Of a stretch of DNA of 64,000 nt, positions 44,158-53,348 are shown one piece after another. Both the position numbers and the translations under genes were made by a program. The notes below the pieces were generated by a model that saw nothing but the letters and a program-made list of their open reading frames with translations, had not been told where the DNA came from and did no database searches. The stretch's first letter is position 1. Every line of letters starts with the position of its first letter. Source of the stretch: Phaeobacter bryozoorum (GTDB lineage Bacteria; Pseudomonadota; Alphaproteobacteria; Rhodobacterales; Rhodobacteraceae); the NCBI RefSeq assembly GCF_041893525.1, contig NZ_CP169068.1. One strand, written 5' to 3'.

Positions 44158-47022
44158 GTGGTTTCCTCAATTGACGACGGCGGCGTCTCACCCCAGTGTC
44201 TGCGGATGGGACAGTCGATTGATATTCAGCGCCTTCCACGGGCATTTGATGCGGATCTGGCCGGCGATGCGCTTGCGCTTGTGCCGGACCTTGGCGGCGA
44301 TGAGGCGCGCCTGGTCGCAGGGGCGGCGGGCTCCAGCCCCTATCTGAAGGAGCTGATCACCCGCGAGGCCACCTGGCTGGCGCCCGCACTGGCGGATCCG
44401 CTGGTCGCGCTTGGTAAGATCATGGAGGCTGTGCGCGGTTTGGCACCGGATCAGCTGAAGCCGGGGCTGCGGCAGGCCAAGCGCCGACTTGCGCTGCTGA
44501 GCGGGCTTTGCGATCTGGCCGGGGCCTGGGATCTGATGCAGGTGACCACGGCGCTGACGCAATTTGCCGAACTCTGCGCCGATCGGGCGATCAAGGCGGA
44601 AATTGCCGCACTGATCCGCCGTCAGAAACTGCCGGGCCTGACCGAGGCCGATGTGGAGACCGCCGGCGGGTTGACCCTGCTGGCCATGGGCAAGATGGGC
44701 GCCTATGAGCTGAACTACAGCTCCGACATCGACATGATCTGCCTGTTTGACGAGACACGGTTTGATCCGGCCGACTTCTATGAGGCGCGTCAGGGCATGG
44801 TGCGGGCGACGCGCAACATGTGCACGGTACTGAGCGAACGCACTGCCGACGGCTATGTCTTCCGTACCGATCTGCGCTTGCGGCCCGACCCGGCGGTTAC
44901 ACCGGTGGCCATGGCGATGGAGGCGGCGGAGCGCTATTACGAGAGCCTCGGGCGCACCTGGGAGCGCGCCGCCTATATCAAGGCGCGCCCCTGCGCCGGG
45001 GATCTGAAGGCGGGGGCCGAGTTCCTGCAGACGCTGCGCCCCTTTGTCTGGCGGCGGCATCTGGATTTCGCGGCTATTCAGGACGCCCATGACATGCGTT
45101 TGCGGATCCGCGAAAACAAGGGGACCGGCGGGCCACTGACGGTGCCCGGCCATGACATGAAACTGGGGCGTGGTGGCATCCGCGAAATCGAGTTCTTTAC
45201 CCAGACCCGACAGCTGATCGCCGGCGGGCGGGATGAGAGCCTGCGCCAGCGCGGCACGCTCGATGGGCTGACCGCGCTCGCGGCCAAGGGCTGGGTGCCG
45301 CAGGAGGCCTGCGCGCAGCTCAGCGCGCATTACATTGCCCACCGCGAGGTGGAGCACCGCATCCAGATGGTGCATGACGCCCAGACCCACCGGGTGCCGC
45401 AGTCCGAAGATGGCATTGCCCGGATTGCCTGTCTGATGGACCGCGACCCGCAGGCGCTGCAGGCGGAGATCCGTGGGCGGTTGCAGGAGGTGCATGAGCT
45501 GACCGAGGGGTTCTTTGCCCCGGATGTGCCAAGGCCGCAACCGGCCGCGGCGGTGCCGGAGGCTCTGGATGGCGATATCCTGGCGCGCTGGCCGACCTAT
45601 CCTGCGCTGCGCTCGGCGCGCGGTGCGCAGATATTCGAGCGGCTGAAACCGGAGCTGCTGGCGCGACTGTCCCGCACCGCCCAGCCGGCCGAGGCGCTGG
45701 TGGCGCTGGATGGGTTCCTGGCGGGGCTGCCTGCCGGTGTGCAGCTGTTTTCACTCTTTGAAGCCAACCCGCAACTGATTGATTTGCTGATAGATATTGT
45801 CGGCACCTCTGGTACGCTGGCGAGCTATCTGTCGCGTAATTCCGGGGTATTCGATGCTGTGATCGGCGGCTCGTTCTTCAGTGACTGGCCCAAGCGGGAG
45901 GGGCTCTGCCAGTCGCTTGCGGCGGTGCTGGCGCAGGAAGAGGATTATGAAACCCAGCTGGATGCCACCCGGCGCTGGTGCAAGGAGTGGCATTTCCGTA
46001 TCGGGGTGCATCATCTGCGCGGGCTGATCGATGCTGCCACCGCAGGGGCGCAATATGCCGAACTGGCCGAGGTGGTGATTGCCGGGGTGGCGCCGGTTGT
46101 CCTGCAGCAGTTTGCAAAGAAACACGGAACGCCTCCAGGGCGCGGGGCGGCGGTTCTGGCCATGGGATCGCTGGGTGCGGGGCGGATCAATGCGCTGTCG
46201 GATCTCGACCTGATCGTGATTTATGACCCCGGAACCGCGGAGGCCTCGGAGGGGCCGCGACCGCTGGCGACACGCCCGTATTATGCGCGGCTGACCCAGG
46301 CGCTGATCACGGCGCTGACTGCGCGTATGTCGCAGGGGCAGCTCTATGAGGTGGACATGCGGTTGCGACCCTCCGGCACCCAAGGCCCGGTGGCCACGAG
46401 CCTCGAGAGCTTCTGCGCGTATCAGCGCAATGACGCCTGGGTCTGGGAACATCTGGCGCTGACCCGGGCGCGGGTGATGGCGGCTGTGCCAGCACCGGGT
46501 GCGGAGGGGCTGGCGCAGGATATCAACGCATTTCGAGCGGGTTTTCTCGGGGCGCCGCGCAGCCGCGCGGCGATCCTGCCCGAGGTCGCCAAAATGCGCG
46601 CCCGTCTGGCCGCTGCCAAGGTGCCGACAGGTCCCTGGGACGCCAAGACCGGCGCGGGTCGGCTGATGGATATCGAGCTGATCGCCCAGGCCGGGGTCCT
46701 GCTGAGCGATGCCACCGGGCAGGACGTGGCCGCCGGACTGGCGGGCGCTGTCGCCTGTGGCTGGCTGGATGCCGCAGATGCAGCGGAATTGCAGCGCGGC
46801 TATGATCTATTCTGGTCGGTACAGACGGCGGCGCGGCTGGTCTCGGGCAAGGCAATTGATGCACGGACATTGGGAGAGGGCGGCGCGCTCTTTCTGTGTC
46901 GCAGCACCGGCTATGACGATCTCGCCGCGCTGGAGGCGACGCTGACCGAGAGCTACGGCAGATGCGGTGACATCATCGCCGCCGCATTGGAGAGAGAGGG
47001 GGCGACAGGCCATGACGAATGA
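44158..47022 (+). CDS. glnE: Bifunctional glutamine-synthetase adenylyltransferase/deadenylylase
   Basis: GlnE adds AMP to, or removes it from, glutamine synthetase in response to PII and glutamine. The product is about 954 residues with two nucleotidyltransferase domains: the removase one around residues 178-200 (MGKMGAYELNYSSDIDMICL) and the transferase one around 668-690 (MGSLGAGRINALSDLDLIVI), each with the acidic pair of the palm fold, and helical linkers between. The start is uncertain: GTG 44158 gives a 16-residue longer N-terminus than ATG 44206, and neither has a strong ribosome site. The next gene overlaps its end by 11 bases. Confidence 0.95.
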   Translation: MVSSIDDGGVSPQCLRMGQSIDIQRLPRAFDADLAGDALALVPDLGGDEARLVAGAAGSSPYLKELITREATWLAPALADPLVALGKIMEAVRGLAPDQLKPGLRQAKRRLALLSGLCDLAGAWDLMQVTTALTQFAELCADRAIKAEIAALIRRQKLPGLTEADVETAGGLTLLAMGKMGAYELNYSSDIDMICLFDETRFDPADFYEARQGMVRATRNMCTVLSERTADGYVFRTDLRLRPDPAVTPVAMAMEAAERYYESLGRTWERAAYIKARPCAGDLKAGAEFLQTLRPFVWRRHLDFAAIQDAHDMRLRIRENKGTGGPLTVPGHDMKLGRGGIREIEFFTQTRQLIAGGRDESLRQRGTLDGLTALAAKGWVPQEACAQLSAHYIAHREVEHRIQMVHDAQTHRVPQSEDGIARIACLMDRDPQALQAEIRGRLQEVHELTEGFFAPDVPRPQPAAAVPEALDGDILARWPTYPALRSARGAQIFERLKPELLARLSRTAQPAEALVALDGFLAGLPAGVQLFSLFEANPQLIDLLIDIVGTSGTLASYLSRNSGVFDAVIGGSFFSDWPKREGLCQSLAAVLAQEEDYETQLDATRRWCKEWHFRIGVHHLRGLIDAATAGAQYAELAEVVIAGVAPVVLQQFAKKHGTPPGRGAAVLAMGSLGAGRINALSDLDLIVIYDPGTAEASEGPRPLATRPYYARLTQALITALTARMSQGQLYEVDMRLRPSGTQGPVATSLESFCAYQRNDAWVWEHLALTRARVMAAVPAPGAEGLAQDINAFRAGFLGAPRSRAAILPEVAKMRARLAAAKVPTGPWDAKTGAGRLMDIELIAQAGVLLSDATGQDVAAGLAGAVACGWLDAADAAELQRGYDLFWSVQTAARLVSGKAIDARTLGEGGALFLCRSTGYDDLAALEATLTESYGRCGDIIAAALEREGATGHDE

Positions 47023-47305
47023 GGCGACGGTTGATGCGGCGCAGCTGGCGCGTCTGGATCCCAAGGGGTTGATCCGGGAAAGCTACCGTATCGAGGGGAT
47101 TGGCGAGGGCGAATGCCGCAGCATCTTTCTGGATTGGGCGCTGAGCCTGCCTGATGGGGTCGACAGCCGTGTGGCAACCATCGCGCTCGTGGAGCAGCTT
47201 GCGGCAGTGCATCCCGATCACCCGATGACGGCTGTTCTGCGCGAGGGGCAGGAGGCTGCCGACAGGCCTCGCAGGCGCGGCGGCTGGCGTTCCCGTCCGC
47301 GGTGA
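47012..47305 (+). CDS. Small conserved hypothetical protein after glnE
   Basis: A 97-residue protein, ATG at 47012 overlapping the glnE stop by 11 bases, with GAGAGAGGG upstream. It reads LDPKGLIRESYRIEGIGEGE with FLDWALSLPDGVD and an Arg-rich end (RPRRRGGWRSRPR). The helical acidic-basic layout and the coupling with glnE suggest a regulator or accessory of nitrogen control, but no family is recognised and the role is inferred from position only. Confidence 0.6.
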   Translation: MTNEATVDAAQLARLDPKGLIRESYRIEGIGEGECRSIFLDWALSLPDGVDSRVATIALVEQLAAVHPDHPMTAVLREGQEAADRPRRRGGWRSRPR

Positions 47306-47415
47306 ACTCACTTGCGCCGCGCGGGATCGGGCCGCAGAGCCTGACGCGACCAAGGCATCGACCCTGCGTGGCGGATGCCCTTTCAACCGCGCGTCGTTGG
47401 GAGTAAGAGAGGCGC

Positions 47416-48630
47416 ATGACAGCATCTTCCTCCGCGCCCGAGCGCGCCCGCGTAAAACTGAAACCCAAAGCCAATGCCCGTGCCCTGCGCCACGGCTTTC
47501 CCTGGGTCTATGCCAATGAACTGGTCACCGACCGGCGCACCCGGAAACTGGCACCCGGCACCCTGGCGGTGCTGGAAGACGACGCGATGACGCAGATGGG
47601 GCTGGTTGCGGTCAACCCCGAAAGCAAGATCATCGCGCGGATGCTGGACAGCGATCCTGCGGCCGAGCTGAGCGTGGAGTGGTTCAGCGCCCGCCTGCGC
47701 CGCGCGCTGGAGCTGCGCGAACAGCTGTATGATGCGCCGTTCTACCGGCTGGTCCATGCTGAATCCGATGGTCTGCCCGGCGTGGTGATCGACCGCTTTG
47801 GCGATACCTGCGTGGTGCAGCCCAATGCCGCTTGGGCCGAAGCCCATATCGAACCGCTGACCGAGGCGCTGGTGGCGGTGACCGGGGTGACAACGGTATT
47901 GAAAAACGCCTCGGGCCGTACGCGCAGCCTGGAAGGGCTGGACGATATCAGCACTGCTCTGCGCGGCACCGCCCCCGAGGCGCCGGTAGAAGTGTCCATG
48001 AATGGCGCCACCTATATGGCGGATCTGACCGGCGGGCAGAAAACCGGCCTGTTCTACGACCAGCGCGACAATCACGCCTTTGCCGCCAAGCTGGTCAGGC
48101 CGGGCGCAAATGTGCTTGACGTGTTTTCCCATGTCGGCGGTTTTGGTCTGGCGATGCTGGCGGCTGGCGCGGCGACGGCAACCTGTGTAGACGGATCCGC
48201 TCCGGCGCTGGATCTGGCGCGGGACGGCGCAGGTGCCAGCGGTTTTGGCGATCGGTTCAACGCACGGCAGGGCGATGCCTTTGAGGTGCTGGCCCAGCTC
48301 GCCGAAGAAGGGGCGCAGTTTGATGTGGTGATCTGCGATCCGCCAGCCTTCGCACCGTCGAAACAGGCGCTTGAGGCGGGGTTGAGGGCCTATGAGCGGA
48401 TTGCCAAACTGGCCGCCCCTCTGGTGGCGCCGGGTGGTTATCTGGGGCTGTGCTCCTGCTCGCATGCGGCTGACCTCAGCCGGTTCCGCAATGCCTCGGC
48501 GCGTGGCATCGGGCGCGGCGGGCGGCGCAGCCAGCTGCTGCACACCGGGTATGCCGGGGCGGATCATCCACAGCTGCCTCAGCTGGCCGAAAGCGGCTAT
48601 CTGAAGGCCGTGTTCTTCCGGCTCGACTGA
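47416..48630 (+). CDS. rlmI: RlmI-like 23S rRNA (cytosine) methyltransferase
   Basis: A 404-residue SAM-dependent enzyme with an N-terminal PUA domain (about residues 10-85), a central EEHEE-like region and a Rossmann methyltransferase (about 205-395). Seen are RPGANVLDVFSHVGGFGLAM (SAM motif I), VVICDPPAFAPSK (motif IV, DPP) and the catalytic-type cysteine pair in LGLCSCSHAADL. RlmI makes m5C1962 of 23S rRNA in E. coli. The exact target base here is inferred. The PIN gene follows 21 bases later. Confidence 0.87.
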   Translation: MTASSSAPERARVKLKPKANARALRHGFPWVYANELVTDRRTRKLAPGTLAVLEDDAMTQMGLVAVNPESKIIARMLDSDPAAELSVEWFSARLRRALELREQLYDAPFYRLVHAESDGLPGVVIDRFGDTCVVQPNAAWAEAHIEPLTEALVAVTGVTTVLKNASGRTRSLEGLDDISTALRGTAPEAPVEVSMNGATYMADLTGGQKTGLFYDQRDNHAFAAKLVRPGANVLDVFSHVGGFGLAMLAAGAATATCVDGSAPALDLARDGAGASGFGDRFNARQGDAFEVLAQLAEEGAQFDVVICDPPAFAPSKQALEAGLRAYERIAKLAAPLVAPGGYLGLCSCSHAADLSRFRNASARGIGRGGRRSQLLHTGYAGADHPQLPQLAESGYLKAVFFRLD

Positions 48631-48651
48631 TCTGTTGCGGTTGATCAGGCC

Positions 48652-49194
48652 ATGAAACTGCTGCTGGACGCCTGTGTCCTCTATCCGACCGTGATGCGTG
48701 AGATGCTGCTGGGGGCGGCCCGGATTGGCCATTTCACCCCGCTGTGGTCACAGCGCATCCTTGAGGAATGGGCGCGGGCGGCGCGCAAGATCGGTCCTGC
48801 GGGGGAGCCGCAGGCGCGGGCAGAGATCGCGCTGATCTCTGCGGCCTGGCCAAAGGCTGCCGTCACCCCGACAGCGGCGGTTGAAGCACGACTTTGGCTG
48901 CCGGACGTGGCCGATATCCATGTGCTGGCCGCCGCCATCGCCGGCCATGCCGACGGGATCGTGACCGTCAACAACAAGGACTTCCCGCGCCACACGCTTG
49001 CCGAGGAGGGGCTGGAACGGATCGGCCCGGACCAGCTGCTTTATGATCTGTGGCGACAGGATCCGGACGGGATTTCGGGCGTGGCAGCGGCTGTGCTCGC
49101 CGAGGCAAACCGGCTGTCAGGCGGCGGCTGGGAGCCGCGCCCGCTGCTGAAGAAGGCGCGGCTGCCAAGGGTGGCGAAGGCGCTGTCGACCTAG
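48652..49194 (+). CDS. PIN-domain protein
   Basis: A 180-residue protein with the PIN nuclease acidic residues: Asp 7 in MKLLLDACVLYP, Glu in LEEWARAA (about 39), Asp in PDVADIHVLAAA (about 88) and Asp in NNKDFPRHT (about 109). PIN domains cleave RNA and often act as VapC toxins. No antitoxin-sized partner gene lies next to it, and it appears to follow the rlmI-like gene in an operon, so it may be a stand-alone RNase or a relic of a toxin pair. Confidence 0.82.
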   Translation: MKLLLDACVLYPTVMREMLLGAARIGHFTPLWSQRILEEWARAARKIGPAGEPQARAEIALISAAWPKAAVTPTAAVEARLWLPDVADIHVLAAAIAGHADGIVTVNNKDFPRHTLAEEGLERIGPDQLLYDLWRQDPDGISGVAAAVLAEANRLSGGGWEPRPLLKKARLPRVAKALST

Positions 49195-49224
49195 CGTGCT
49201 CAGCCGATGAGACCTTGGCGCGGC

Positions 49225-50220
49225 TCAGATGTCGCCCAGCACCTCAGCGGCGATCTCAAAGGATCGCAGCCGTGCATCGTGGTCATGGATCTGCCCGGTC
49301 AGAATGATCTCATCCGGTTGATACCGCTCAAGAATACCAGACAGTTCGGCGGCCACCGTGGCCTTGCTGCCGGTCGCGGAAATCCGCAGCGCCTCATTCA
49401 CCCCGTGCAGCACCGGCGGGGCGATATGCTGGGTGATATCCTCCACCGGAGCCGGCAGCTTGCCGGGTTTGCCTTCGTGCAGCCGTGCAAAGGCCTGCTG
49501 CATGGTGGTTCTCAGCCGCTGCCCTTCGCGGTCGGTATCGGCGGCAAAGACGTTGACCGCGATCATGGCGCGGGGGGCGTCGAGATGCTCAGATGGCTGA
49601 AAGCCGCTGCGATAGGCGGCCAGCGCCTGCTCCAGCGCGGCGGGGGCAAAGTGCGAAGCAAAGGCATAGGGCAGCCCCAGCTGTGCCGCAAGCTGCGCCC
49701 CATAAAGGCTGGAGCCGAGGATCCACAGCGGCACCCTGGTGCCCTGTCCCGGAAAGGCCCGCACCCGCGCTTCGGGTGTTTCGGGGCCAAGGTAGTTGAT
49801 CAGCTCGATCACATCATGCGGGAAGGTATCGGGATTGCGCTCACCGGTTTGCAAGCCCCGACGCAGGGCGCGGGCCGTCTGCAGATCCGTGCCGGGCGCG
49901 CGTCCCAGCCCAAGATCAATGCGGTTGCCATATAGGCTGGCCAGCGTGCCAAAGGCTTCGGCCACCATATAGGGGGCGTGGTTGGGCAGCATGATTCCCC
50001 CGGCACCGACCCGGATCGTTTTGGTCTGTCCGGCGATATGGCCGATCAGAACAGCGGTGGCGGCACTGGCGATCCCCGGCATATTGTGATGCTCCGCCAG
50101 CCAGTAGCGGTGATATCCCCAGGCCTCGGCCCGCTGTGCCAGATCAGTGCTGTTGCGCAGCGATTGAGCGATGTCATGGCCTTCGGGTACGGGGGCAAGG
50201 TCAAGAACGGAATAGCGCAT
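49225..50220 (-). CDS. LLM-class flavin-dependent monooxygenase
   Basis: A 331-residue protein of the bacterial luciferase-like family (YhbW/MsnO8 type). The TIM barrel is visible in MRYSVLDLAPVPEGHDIAQS, HRYWLAEHHNMPGIASAATA, RVGAGGIMLPNHAPYMVAEA and DLGLGRAPGTD, where flavin and phosphate contacts lie. The family uses FMNH2 to oxidise various small molecules. It stands alone, convergent with the PIN gene. The substrate is unknown. Confidence 0.9.
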   Translation of the reverse strand: MRYSVLDLAPVPEGHDIAQSLRNSTDLAQRAEAWGYHRYWLAEHHNMPGIASAATAVLIGHIAGQTKTIRVGAGGIMLPNHAPYMVAEAFGTLASLYGNRIDLGLGRAPGTDLQTARALRRGLQTGERNPDTFPHDVIELINYLGPETPEARVRAFPGQGTRVPLWILGSSLYGAQLAAQLGLPYAFASHFAPAALEQALAAYRSGFQPSEHLDAPRAMIAVNVFAADTDREGQRLRTTMQQAFARLHEGKPGKLPAPVEDITQHIAPPVLHGVNEALRISATGSKATVAAELSGILERYQPDEIILTGQIHDHDARLRSFEIAAEVLGDI

Positions 50221-50417
50221 GGTAGGTCTCCGGGAGCCCGCCCAGGCGGGTCGTTAGGTCTTGTGTCCGCAGGGACATATCTGACTGAAACGCCTGCAAC
50301 GGGGGATTGGTTGCCCACAGATGGGGATGGCGGCCGCACGGGCCAAGGGGGATGACGCGCCCGGTTGCGCTTGATCTTGTGTAAATTTCAGTGAACCAAT
50401 GGTTTGCGGCCTGATCT

Positions 50418-51110
50418 TCAGCTCTTTCCCTTACTCCAGCGCTGTTCGAGCCGGTCCAGCGCGGCAATACGCTCCTCGGTCTTGGGGTGGCTCATCAGCC
50501 AGGCGGGCGCCATGCCGCTGCGGGCCTGTGTCAGCTCTTCCAGCTTGCGAAACAGGCTTTTCTGCGGAGCGATGCCGATCCCTGCCTTGGTCAGCAGTGC
50601 TGCGGCATATTCATCGGCCTCATATTCATCGCTGCGCGACAGCCGTGCCGCCAGCAGTGAGGTCAGCACATTGGCAATCCAGGGCCCGACAAAAGGCACG
50701 AAACGGCCGATGATAAGCATCAGCGCCGTGCGCAGCGCGTTCTGCCCGGAAAAATCAATCATGCGTTTTCGTGCGTGCCCCAGCGCCACATGGCCCAGCT
50801 CATGTGCAATCACCGACGCCAGTTCAACATCGCTGACCTCGCCATTGCGGTATTTGCGATAGAACCCACGGGTGATGAAGATCCGGCCATCCGGCGCCGC
50901 CAGCCCGTTTACCGGATCGACCTCGTAGATATAGACCGGGATATGGCTGATGCCGAGCGCCGCTGCCATTCGATCCGTCAGCTGGCGCAGGCGGGCATCG
51001 GCCAGCTCGGTCGATTGCTGATCAAGGGCGCGATGGGTGCGCCAGACCGACAGGCGGTACATGACCAACCCGTAGATCACGGCGAGAAGGATGGGGGTTA
51101 GACGCAACAT
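50418..51110 (-). CDS. M48-family zinc metalloprotease, membrane-anchored
   Basis: A 230-residue protease with one N-terminal membrane helix (about residues 3-20), the HELGH zinc motif in ASVIAHELGHVALGHARKR and the third ligand Glu in SDEYEADEYAA. It is shorter than HtpX and lacks its four helices, and has no TPR repeats, unlike the BepA-like protease at 19244. It probably takes part in envelope protein turnover. Confidence 0.85.
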   Translation of the reverse strand: MLRLTPILLAVIYGLVMYRLSVWRTHRALDQQSTELADARLRQLTDRMAAALGISHIPVYIYEVDPVNGLAAPDGRIFITRGFYRKYRNGEVSDVELASVIAHELGHVALGHARKRMIDFSGQNALRTALMLIIGRFVPFVGPWIANVLTSLLAARLSRSDEYEADEYAAALLTKAGIGIAPQKSLFRKLEELTQARSGMAPAWLMSHPKTEERIAALDRLEQRWSKGKS

Positions 51111-51183
51111 GCTTTAGGATATGGGGCTGGCGGTGAGAGCGGACAAGGCGCGTGGCCCGACAGACCGCGCGGTGGGCAGCGCG

Positions 51184-52020
51184 TCAGTCATCGCAGGATG
51201 GCGTGGCCGCGCGCGCCTCTGCCTTTACCTCGTCCCAGAGCGCGTCCATTTCCGCCAGGTCACTGTCTTCGGGACGTTTGCCGCGGTCGGAGAGCTTGGC
51301 CTCGACCCCTTCAAAGCGGCGGGTGAACTTGGCATTGGCGGCCCGCAGTGCGGCTTCCGGCTCCACCCCCAGATGGCGGCCCAGATTGGCCATCACAAAC
51401 ATCAGATCGCCAAATTCCTCCTCCACCTCGGCCTGGCTCAGGCTATCGCGGGCTTCTACCAGCTCGGCGGCCTCTTCAACGATCTTGGCGATCACATTGT
51501 CCGCCGACGGCCAGTCAAAGCCGACACGTGCGGCGCGTTTTTGCAGCTTGTAGGCGCGCAGCAGGGCGGGCAGGCCGACCGCCACACCGTCCAGCGTCCC
51601 CTGTTGCGCCTTGCCTGCGCGCTCCGCGGCCTTGATCGCCTCCCAGTCAGCGGTCTGCTGGTCGGCGGATTTCTCGCGGCTCTCGTCACCAAAGACATGC
51701 GGATGGCGCGCGACCATCTTGTTGGACATGGTGGTGACCACATCCTGAAAGGTGAAATGCCCGGCCTCTGCCGCCATCTGCGCATGAAACACCGACTGGA
51801 ACAACAGATCCCCCAGCTCGCCCTTCAGCTCATCCCAGGCCTCGCGCTCAATTGCATCGGCAACTTCGTAAGCTTCTTCAATGGTATAGGGCGCGATGCT
51901 GGCAAAGTCCTGTTCAATATCCCAGGGGCAGCCATGCTGTGGGTCGCGCAAGCACGCCATGATCTGCAGGAGCCGGTCGATACCGGCGGTTTCATCGTGG
52001 ATCAGGTTGGTATCGGGCAT
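51184..52020 (-). CDS. mazG: Nucleoside triphosphate pyrophosphohydrolase MazG
   Basis: A 278-residue protein with two MazG-type helical domains: PYTIEEAYEVADAI with GELGDLLFQ (about 55-85, the EExxE/ExxD metal site) and a second one with KIVEEAAELVEAR plus EEFGDLMFVMANL (about 175-225). It hydrolyses NTPs to NMP and PPi, cleansing non-canonical nucleotides and lowering ppGpp in E. coli. The ATG at 52020 gives the usual MPDTNLIHDETAGIDRLLQI start. It is divergent from the M20-speB operon, 64 bases away. Confidence 0.93.
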   Translation of the reverse strand: MPDTNLIHDETAGIDRLLQIMACLRDPQHGCPWDIEQDFASIAPYTIEEAYEVADAIEREAWDELKGELGDLLFQSVFHAQMAAEAGHFTFQDVVTTMSNKMVARHPHVFGDESREKSADQQTADWEAIKAAERAGKAQQGTLDGVAVGLPALLRAYKLQKRAARVGFDWPSADNVIAKIVEEAAELVEARDSLSQAEVEEEFGDLMFVMANLGRHLGVEPEAALRAANAKFTRRFEGVEAKLSDRGKRPEDSDLAEMDALWDEVKAEARAATPSCDD

Positions 52021-52084
52021 TGCGGCGGCTCTTGTTCCTGTGTCAGATGCATCAATCCCGAGTTTGACCAAGGAGTTCACCCCC

Positions 52085-53260
52085 ATGCCGGTTGTGAACC
52101 GAATTGCCGATTATGCCGAGGACATGACAGCCTGGCGGCAGCATCTGCACCAGATCCCCGAGCTGGCGCTGGATCTGCCGAAAACAGCGGCCTTCGTGGC
52201 GGAACGGCTGCGGGACTTCGGCGTTGACGAGCTGCATGAAGGGATCGCAAAGACCGGCATCGTGGCCATCATCAACGGTCAGGAGAGCAGCGCGGCGGAT
52301 GCCCCCTGTATCGGTCTGCGCGCCGACATGGACGCCTTGCCAATCCCGGAGGAGACCAGTGCGGCCTATGCTTCGACCCATGCCGGCAATATGCACGCCT
52401 GCGGCCACGATGGGCATACGACAATGCTGCTGGGTGCGGCGAAATATCTGGCGGAAACACGCAACTTCAAGGGCCGGGTGGCGCTGATCTTCCAGCCCGC
52501 CGAGGAGGCCATCGGCGGTGCGCGCATCATGGTCGAAGAGGGGATCATGGAACGGTTCAACATCGGTGAGGTCTACGCGCTGCACAATGCGCCGGGTCTG
52601 CCGGAGGGGCATTTCATGACAACTCCGGGTCCGCTGATGGCGGCGGTGGATAGTTTCCATATCCATATTCAGGGCGTTGGCGGCCATGGCGCGATGCCCC
52701 ATGAAACCCGCGACCCGGTGATGGCGGCCTGCGGCATCGCCCAGGCGATCCAGACCATCGTCTCGCGCAACCATTACGCGCTGGATGATCTGGTGGTGTC
52801 GGTGACGCAGATCCACACCGGCACGGTGGACAATGTGGTCCCCGATACGGCCTATATCAACGGCACCGTGCGCACCTTTGATCCCAGGGTGCAGGAAATG
52901 GTGATACGCCGCATGGGTGAAATCGTGGCCGGGCAGGCGGCCAGCTACGGGGTCGAGGCGGAACTGGACTATGAGATCGGTTATCCCGCGACCATCAATG
53001 ACGCGGCCAAGACCGATTTTGCGGTCTCCGTCGCGGCCGAGATCGCAGGCGCGGAGCATGTCGAGGCCGAGGCCGGCCGCGAGATGGGGGCGGAAGATTT
53101 CTCTTATATGCTACAGGCCCGTCCCGGCGCCTATCTGTTTCTGGGCCAGGGCAATAGTGCCGGGCTGCACCATCCAAAGTACGATTTCAATGACGATATC
53201 GCACCGGTCGGAGCCTCGTTTTTTGCCCGTCTGGTCGAGAAAGCACAGCCCGCAAGCTGA
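52085..53260 (+). CDS. M20 family amidohydrolase (hippurate hydrolase-like)
   Basis: A 391-residue binuclear metal hydrolase of the M20D type. Metal/catalytic motifs: RADMDALPIPEE, ACGHDGHTTMLLGAA (HxGHxxH), FQPAEEAIGGARIM and GAEDFSYMLQARPGAYLFLG, with the lid domain between. AAGGAG lies 9 bases before the ATG. M20D members split N-acyl amino acids and related amides. It heads a run with the two ureohydrolases downstream (88 bases to the first), pointing to arginine-derived or acylated amine catabolism. Confidence 0.9.
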   Translation: MPVVNRIADYAEDMTAWRQHLHQIPELALDLPKTAAFVAERLRDFGVDELHEGIAKTGIVAIINGQESSAADAPCIGLRADMDALPIPEETSAAYASTHAGNMHACGHDGHTTMLLGAAKYLAETRNFKGRVALIFQPAEEAIGGARIMVEEGIMERFNIGEVYALHNAPGLPEGHFMTTPGPLMAAVDSFHIHIQGVGGHGAMPHETRDPVMAACGIAQAIQTIVSRNHYALDDLVVSVTQIHTGTVDNVVPDTAYINGTVRTFDPRVQEMVIRRMGEIVAGQAASYGVEAELDYEIGYPATINDAAKTDFAVSVAAEIAGAEHVEAEAGREMGAEDFSYMLQARPGAYLFLGQGNSAGLHHPKYDFNDDIAPVGASFFARLVEKAQPAS

Positions 53261-53348
53261 TCTGGCGACAGCGCGGGGGCTTTCAGATGACAAGGCCACG
53301 CGCATTCGCTAGGAGATGGCCATAACCCGAGAAGAGGGAGCAGTCTGC

